A stretch of DNA of 64,000 nt from Terrabacter sp. Root85 (GTDB lineage: Bacteria; Actinomycetota; Actinomycetes; Actinomycetales; Dermatophilaceae): positions 606-64,605 of the forward strand of contig NZ_LMIW01000012.1 of the NCBI RefSeq assembly GCF_001429185.1. The letters run 5' to 3'. Of the stretch, positions 61,393 to 64,000 are shown one piece after another; positions within the stretch are counted from its first letter, which is position 1; every line of letters starts with the position of its first letter. The position numbers were made by a program, and so were the translations under genes. The notes under the pieces are model-generated. The model worked only from the letters and a program-made list of their open reading frames with translations, searched no databases and was not told where the DNA came from.

Positions 61393-62342
61393 TGGTGGAC
61401 CTCTCCGTCGACCTCGGGGGCGGCCACCGGCTGCCCAACCCGCTCATGACCGCCTCGGGCTGCGCGGCCAACGGCAGGGAGCTGCACCGCTTCTTCGACG
61501 TCGCCGACCTCGGCGCCTTCGTCACCAAGTCCGTCATGGCCGACCCGCGGTCCGGCCGTGGCACCCCCCGCATGGCCGAGACGCCATCGGGGATGCTCAA
61601 CTCGATCGGCCTGCAGGGCCCGGGCATCGAGGCGTTCGTCGACGAGGACCTGCCATGGCTCCAGTCCGTCGGCGCGCGCGTGCTGCCCTCGATCGCCGGC
61701 AGCTCGAGCACCGAGTACGCCCACGTCGCAGCCACGCTGCGCGCCAGCCGGGCCTTCGACGCCGTCATCGGCGTCGAGGTGAACATCTCGTGTCCCAACG
61801 TCGCCAACCGCGGCCTCGTCTTCGCCTGCGACCCGCTCGCCTCGGCCAAGGTCATCGCCCTGGTGCGCGAGCAGCTCCCGCGCGACATCCCGGTGTTCGC
61901 CAAGCTGAGCCCGGACGTCACCGACATCACCGCCATCGCGGCCGCCTGCGTCAAGGCCGGCGCCGACGGCCTGACGATGATCAACACCCTGCTCGGCATG
62001 GTCATCGACACCGACCGGATGCGTCCGCAGCTCGGCGGGGTCACCGGCGGCCTGTCGGGACCCGGCATCCGACCGGTCGCGGTGCGGGCCATCTGGCAGG
62101 TGCGTCAGGCGATGTTCGAGGGCCGCATCCCCACCGTGCCGATCATCGGCGTCGGGGGCGTGCGTACCGGCCGTGACGCCCTCGAGCTCGTCGCCGCCGG
62201 CGCGAGCGCGATCCAGGTCGGCACCGCCGTCTTCAACGACCCGTCGGCGCCGGTCCGTGTCCTGCGCGAGCTCTGCGAGCTGCTCGACGCCAAGGGCTTC
62301 GAGCGCTTCACCGACGCCGTCGCCGTGGCCCACGGCCGCTGA
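61392..62342 (+). CDS. pyrD: Dihydroorotate dehydrogenase, class 1B catalytic subunit
   Basis: 316 residues from ATG 61392, in a TGATG junction with pyrK. NPLMTASGCAANGRELHRFF, PRMAETPSGMLNSIGLQGPG, VEVNISCPNVANRG with the class 1 Cys base, AKLSPDVTDI, TMINTLLGM and VGGVRTGRDALELVAAGASA are in order. Oxidises dihydroorotate to orotate using FMN. The adjacent PyrK supports NAD as final acceptor. Confidence 0.95.
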   Translation: MVDLSVDLGGGHRLPNPLMTASGCAANGRELHRFFDVADLGAFVTKSVMADPRSGRGTPRMAETPSGMLNSIGLQGPGIEAFVDEDLPWLQSVGARVLPSIAGSSSTEYAHVAATLRASRAFDAVIGVEVNISCPNVANRGLVFACDPLASAKVIALVREQLPRDIPVFAKLSPDVTDITAIAAACVKAGADGLTMINTLLGMVIDTDRMRPQLGGVTGGLSGPGIRPVAVRAIWQVRQAMFEGRIPTVPIIGVGGVRTGRDALELVAAGASAIQVGTAVFNDPSAPVRVLRELCELLDAKGFERFTDAVAVAHGR

Positions 62343-62372
62343 GCCACCCGACCCGTGAACGGAGACCGAACG

Positions 62373-63218
62373 ATGACCCAGGCCTTCGGAGCCCGCCTCC
62401 AGGACGCCATGGCGACCCACGGCCCGCTCTGTGTGGGCATCGACCCCCATCGAGCGCTCGTGGAGTCGTGGGGCCTGTCCTACGACGTCGCCGGCCTCGA
62501 GCGCTTCGCCCTGACCTGCGTCGAGGCGTTCGCCGGCCGGGTCGCCGCAGTCAAGCCGCAGTCCGCCTTCTTCGAGGTCTTCGGCAGTCGGGGCCTGGCC
62601 GTGCTCGAGCGCGTGCTGACCGACCTGAGCGAGGCCGGGACGCTGACGATCCTCGACGCGAAGCGCGGCGACATCGGCTCGACCATGGGTGCCTACGCCG
62701 AGGCCTACCTGGGCCCGGACGCCGTCGCCCCTCCGGACGCGCTCACCGTGAGCCCGTACCTCGGCTACGAGTCGCTCCGCCCCGCGATCGACCTCGCCGA
62801 GCAGACGGGGCGCGGGCTCTTCGTCCTCGCACTGACGTCGAACCCCGAAGGCGCGACCGTCCAGCACGCGGTGCGCGACGGCCGGTCCGTCGCTGCGTCC
62901 GTCGTCGAGGGCGCTGCGGGTGACAACGCCGCGGCGCGAGGCCGCGGCGAGCTGGGCAGCATCGGACTCGTCATCGGTGCCACGGTCGGCAGTGCCGTGC
63001 ACGACCTCGGGCTCGACCTCGTGAGTGCCGCGACGCCGGTGCTCGCCCCGGGCTTCGGTGCCCAGGGCGGCACGATCGAGTCGCTCGCCACGACCTTCGG
63101 TGCGGCCCGTGGCCAGGTGCTCGCGTCGTCGAGCCGCGAGATCCTCGGTGCCGGCCCCGAGCCGAGCCGGCTCGTGTCCCGGACGGCGCAGGTCGCGGAG
63201 ACGCTGAGAGCGCACTGA
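62373..63218 (+). CDS. pyrF: Orotidine-5'-phosphate decarboxylase, type 2
   Basis: 281 residues from ATG 62373 (GGAG eight bases before); GTG 62355 is an alternative. LCVGIDPHRALVESWGL, KPQSAFFEVFG, TLTILDAKRGDIGSTMGAYA with the catalytic Lys-Asp set, and FVLALTSNPEG mark the longer actinobacterial type. Makes UMP, the last step of the operon. Ends before lipoprotein genes instead of the mihF-gmk pair often found next; those may lie beyond the window. Confidence 0.95.
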   Translation: MTQAFGARLQDAMATHGPLCVGIDPHRALVESWGLSYDVAGLERFALTCVEAFAGRVAAVKPQSAFFEVFGSRGLAVLERVLTDLSEAGTLTILDAKRGDIGSTMGAYAEAYLGPDAVAPPDALTVSPYLGYESLRPAIDLAEQTGRGLFVLALTSNPEGATVQHAVRDGRSVAASVVEGAAGDNAAARGRGELGSIGLVIGATVGSAVHDLGLDLVSAATPVLAPGFGAQGGTIESLATTFGAARGQVLASSSREILGAGPEPSRLVSRTAQVAETLRAH

Positions 63219-63267
63219 CGCTCCCACCCGTGTCACAGGAAGTTCCCAGCCGGGTATGCGTTGTGGC

Positions 63268-63738
63268 ATGACGCACACTCGACGCGCACGCCGACTGCTC
63301 GCCACCGTCGCCCTCACCGCGACGATCCCGCTCGCCACCGCGTGCGGCTCCAGCACCCAGCCGTCCTCGACAGCCGGCAGCACCGCGTCGGCGTCCTCGT
63401 CGGCGTCCTCGTCGGCGTCGAGCACCACGACGAGCGCCTCGGCAGCGGCCGACTCCGCCTACTGCGCGGCGCTCGAGTCCGGGCAGAAGGAGCTCGAGTC
63501 GATGTCGTCGAAGATCAGCGACAAGGCCGCTCTGGAGCAGGGCAAGGTGGTGCTCCAGAAGATCGAGGCCGCCGCGCCGGACGAGGTCAAGCAGGCCTGG
63601 GGCGACCTCATCGCCTTCGTCGACGCGGCGGCGTCGGGCGACAAGGGCGCCGTCTCCGCGGCGACCGCGAAGATGGATGCCTCGAGCACGAAGATCGAGG
63701 CGCACGCCAAGGCGACCTGCAACCTCGACATCTCCTGA
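63268..63738 (+). CDS. Small putative lipoprotein, unknown function
   Basis: 156 residues from ATG 63268; ATG 63256 would add four. Signal peptide RRLLATVALTATIPLATAC with C26 as likely lipidation site, then a Ser/Ala/Thr linker coded by a 12-bp repeat, and a ~95-residue helical domain starting YCAALESGQKELESM and ending ATCNLDI. Two Cys (one near each end of the domain) may pair. The start YCxAL is shared with the next gene, so they look like tandem paralogues. Function unknown. Confidence 0.75.
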   Translation: MTHTRRARRLLATVALTATIPLATACGSSTQPSSTAGSTASASSSASSSASSTTTSASAAADSAYCAALESGQKELESMSSKISDKAALEQGKVVLQKIEAAAPDEVKQAWGDLIAFVDAAASGDKGAVSAATAKMDASSTKIEAHAKATCNLDIS

Positions 63739-63745
63739 CCATCGG

Positions 63746-63770
63746 ACCCGGGCAGCGCGCTGCCTCGGGT
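63746..63770 (+). terminator. Terminator candidate between the lipoprotein genes
   Basis: ACCCG/CGGGT outer arms (63746-63750, 63766-63770) flank GGCAG/CTGCC (63751-63755, 63760-63764) with a 4-base loop and one bulged T. Confidence 0.55.
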
Positions 63771-63799
63771 AGTCGCAGGACGTCGCCGACGACACGGCA

Positions 63800-63805
63800 T
63801 ACGGT
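63800..63805 (+). promoter_or_regulatory. Leaderless-type -10 box for last gene
   Basis: TACGGT lies 6 bases before the ATG at 63812 and overlaps a copy of the octamer CGGCATAC (63795-63802). Confidence 0.5.
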
Positions 63806-63811
63806 GTGGTG

Positions 63812-64000
63812 ATGCGAACGACCGCCCTGCGCAAGAGCCCTTCGGTGGCCCTCGCGCTGCTCCTCACGGCGACCTCGGTCGCGGCCTGCTCGTCGGGGTC
63901 GACCGGTTCCTACTGCGACGCCCTGACGGCCGCCGAGGCGGACTGGAAGGATGCGGGCGCGACCCTCAAGGACCCTGCCTCGGCGGCGCGTTTCGTCGCC
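63812..64000 (+). CDS. Small putative lipoprotein (3' partial), paralogue of preceding gene
   Basis: 63 residues visible before the right edge. Signal peptide LRKSPSVALALLLTATS and lipobox VAAC ending at C26, then a short Ser/Gly linker and YCDALTAAEADWKDAG, resembling the YCAALESGQKEL start of the previous mature domain. The rest is outside the window. Probably a duplicated family member with its own leaderless promoter. Confidence 0.7.
   Translation, partial: MRTTALRKSPSVALALLLTATSVAACSSGSTGSYCDALTAAEADWKDAGATLKDPASAARFVA

Overview
The window is one contiguous piece of a very high-GC actinobacterial chromosome. Many GTG and TTG starts, near-exclusive TGA stops, dense GTGA/ATGA start-stop overlaps, leaderless promoters, and a gene order like that of Mycobacterium tuberculosis all point to this. 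The combination suggests a Micrococcales member, perhaps near Intrasporangiaceae; the family-level placement is inference. I see no tRNA, rRNA, CRISPR array, insertion sequence, integrase or phage gene.

Layout. 1-15.5 kb: a conserved block matching the M. tuberculosis Rv1691-Rv1700 order. It holds a TPR protein with an RGG-like repeat domain, a HAD phosphatase, a small acidic protein, TlyA, NAD kinase, RecN, SteA, SteB/MctB, CTP synthase and a NUDIX hydrolase. A divergent WecA/MraY-like protein, a MurJ-type flippase and a glycosyltransferase are inserted before pyrG. 15.1-21 kb: accessory transport and regulation, with a YchJ-like protein, a DMT exporter divergent from a LysR regulator, a TetR regulator divergent from an MFS pump across a nested palindromic operator, and an acyltransferase. 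21-30 kb: aspS, a secreted PNGase A-like protein, an AraC/VOC pair, a GNAT/MMPL pair and rarA. 30.4-36.5 kb: a complete dipeptide/oligopeptide ABC transporter operon lying between rarA and alaS. 36.5-46.2 kb: alaS, ruvX, mltG, aroE, a prepilin peptidase-like gene, aroC, aroK, aroB and aroQ, so much of the shikimate pathway together. 46.2-52.7 kb: two secreted proteins, a small hypothetical protein, a HelD-like helicase, efp, nusB and a winged-helix protein. 52.8-63.2 kb: the de novo pyrimidine operon pyrR-pyrB-pyrC-carA-carB-pyrK-pyrD-pyrF with a PyrR-type leader. 63.2-64 kb: two small paralogous lipoproteins, the second cut by the window edge.

How genes work together. CTP synthase and the pyr operon form UMP and CTP. 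AroE, AroK, AroB, AroQ and AroC supply most of the shikimate route to chorismate. SteA/SteB, MurJ, MltG, the WecA/MraY-like protein and the glycosyltransferase suggest cell-envelope assembly.

The most unusual signals are not genes. The octamer GTATGCCG/CGGCATAC occurs 27 times on both strands, in several reading frames and between genes. Many transcription units begin with a TANNNT hexamer 6-8 bases before the start codon. In five places the upstream gene's TAG or TAA stop forms the first three bases of that hexamer.
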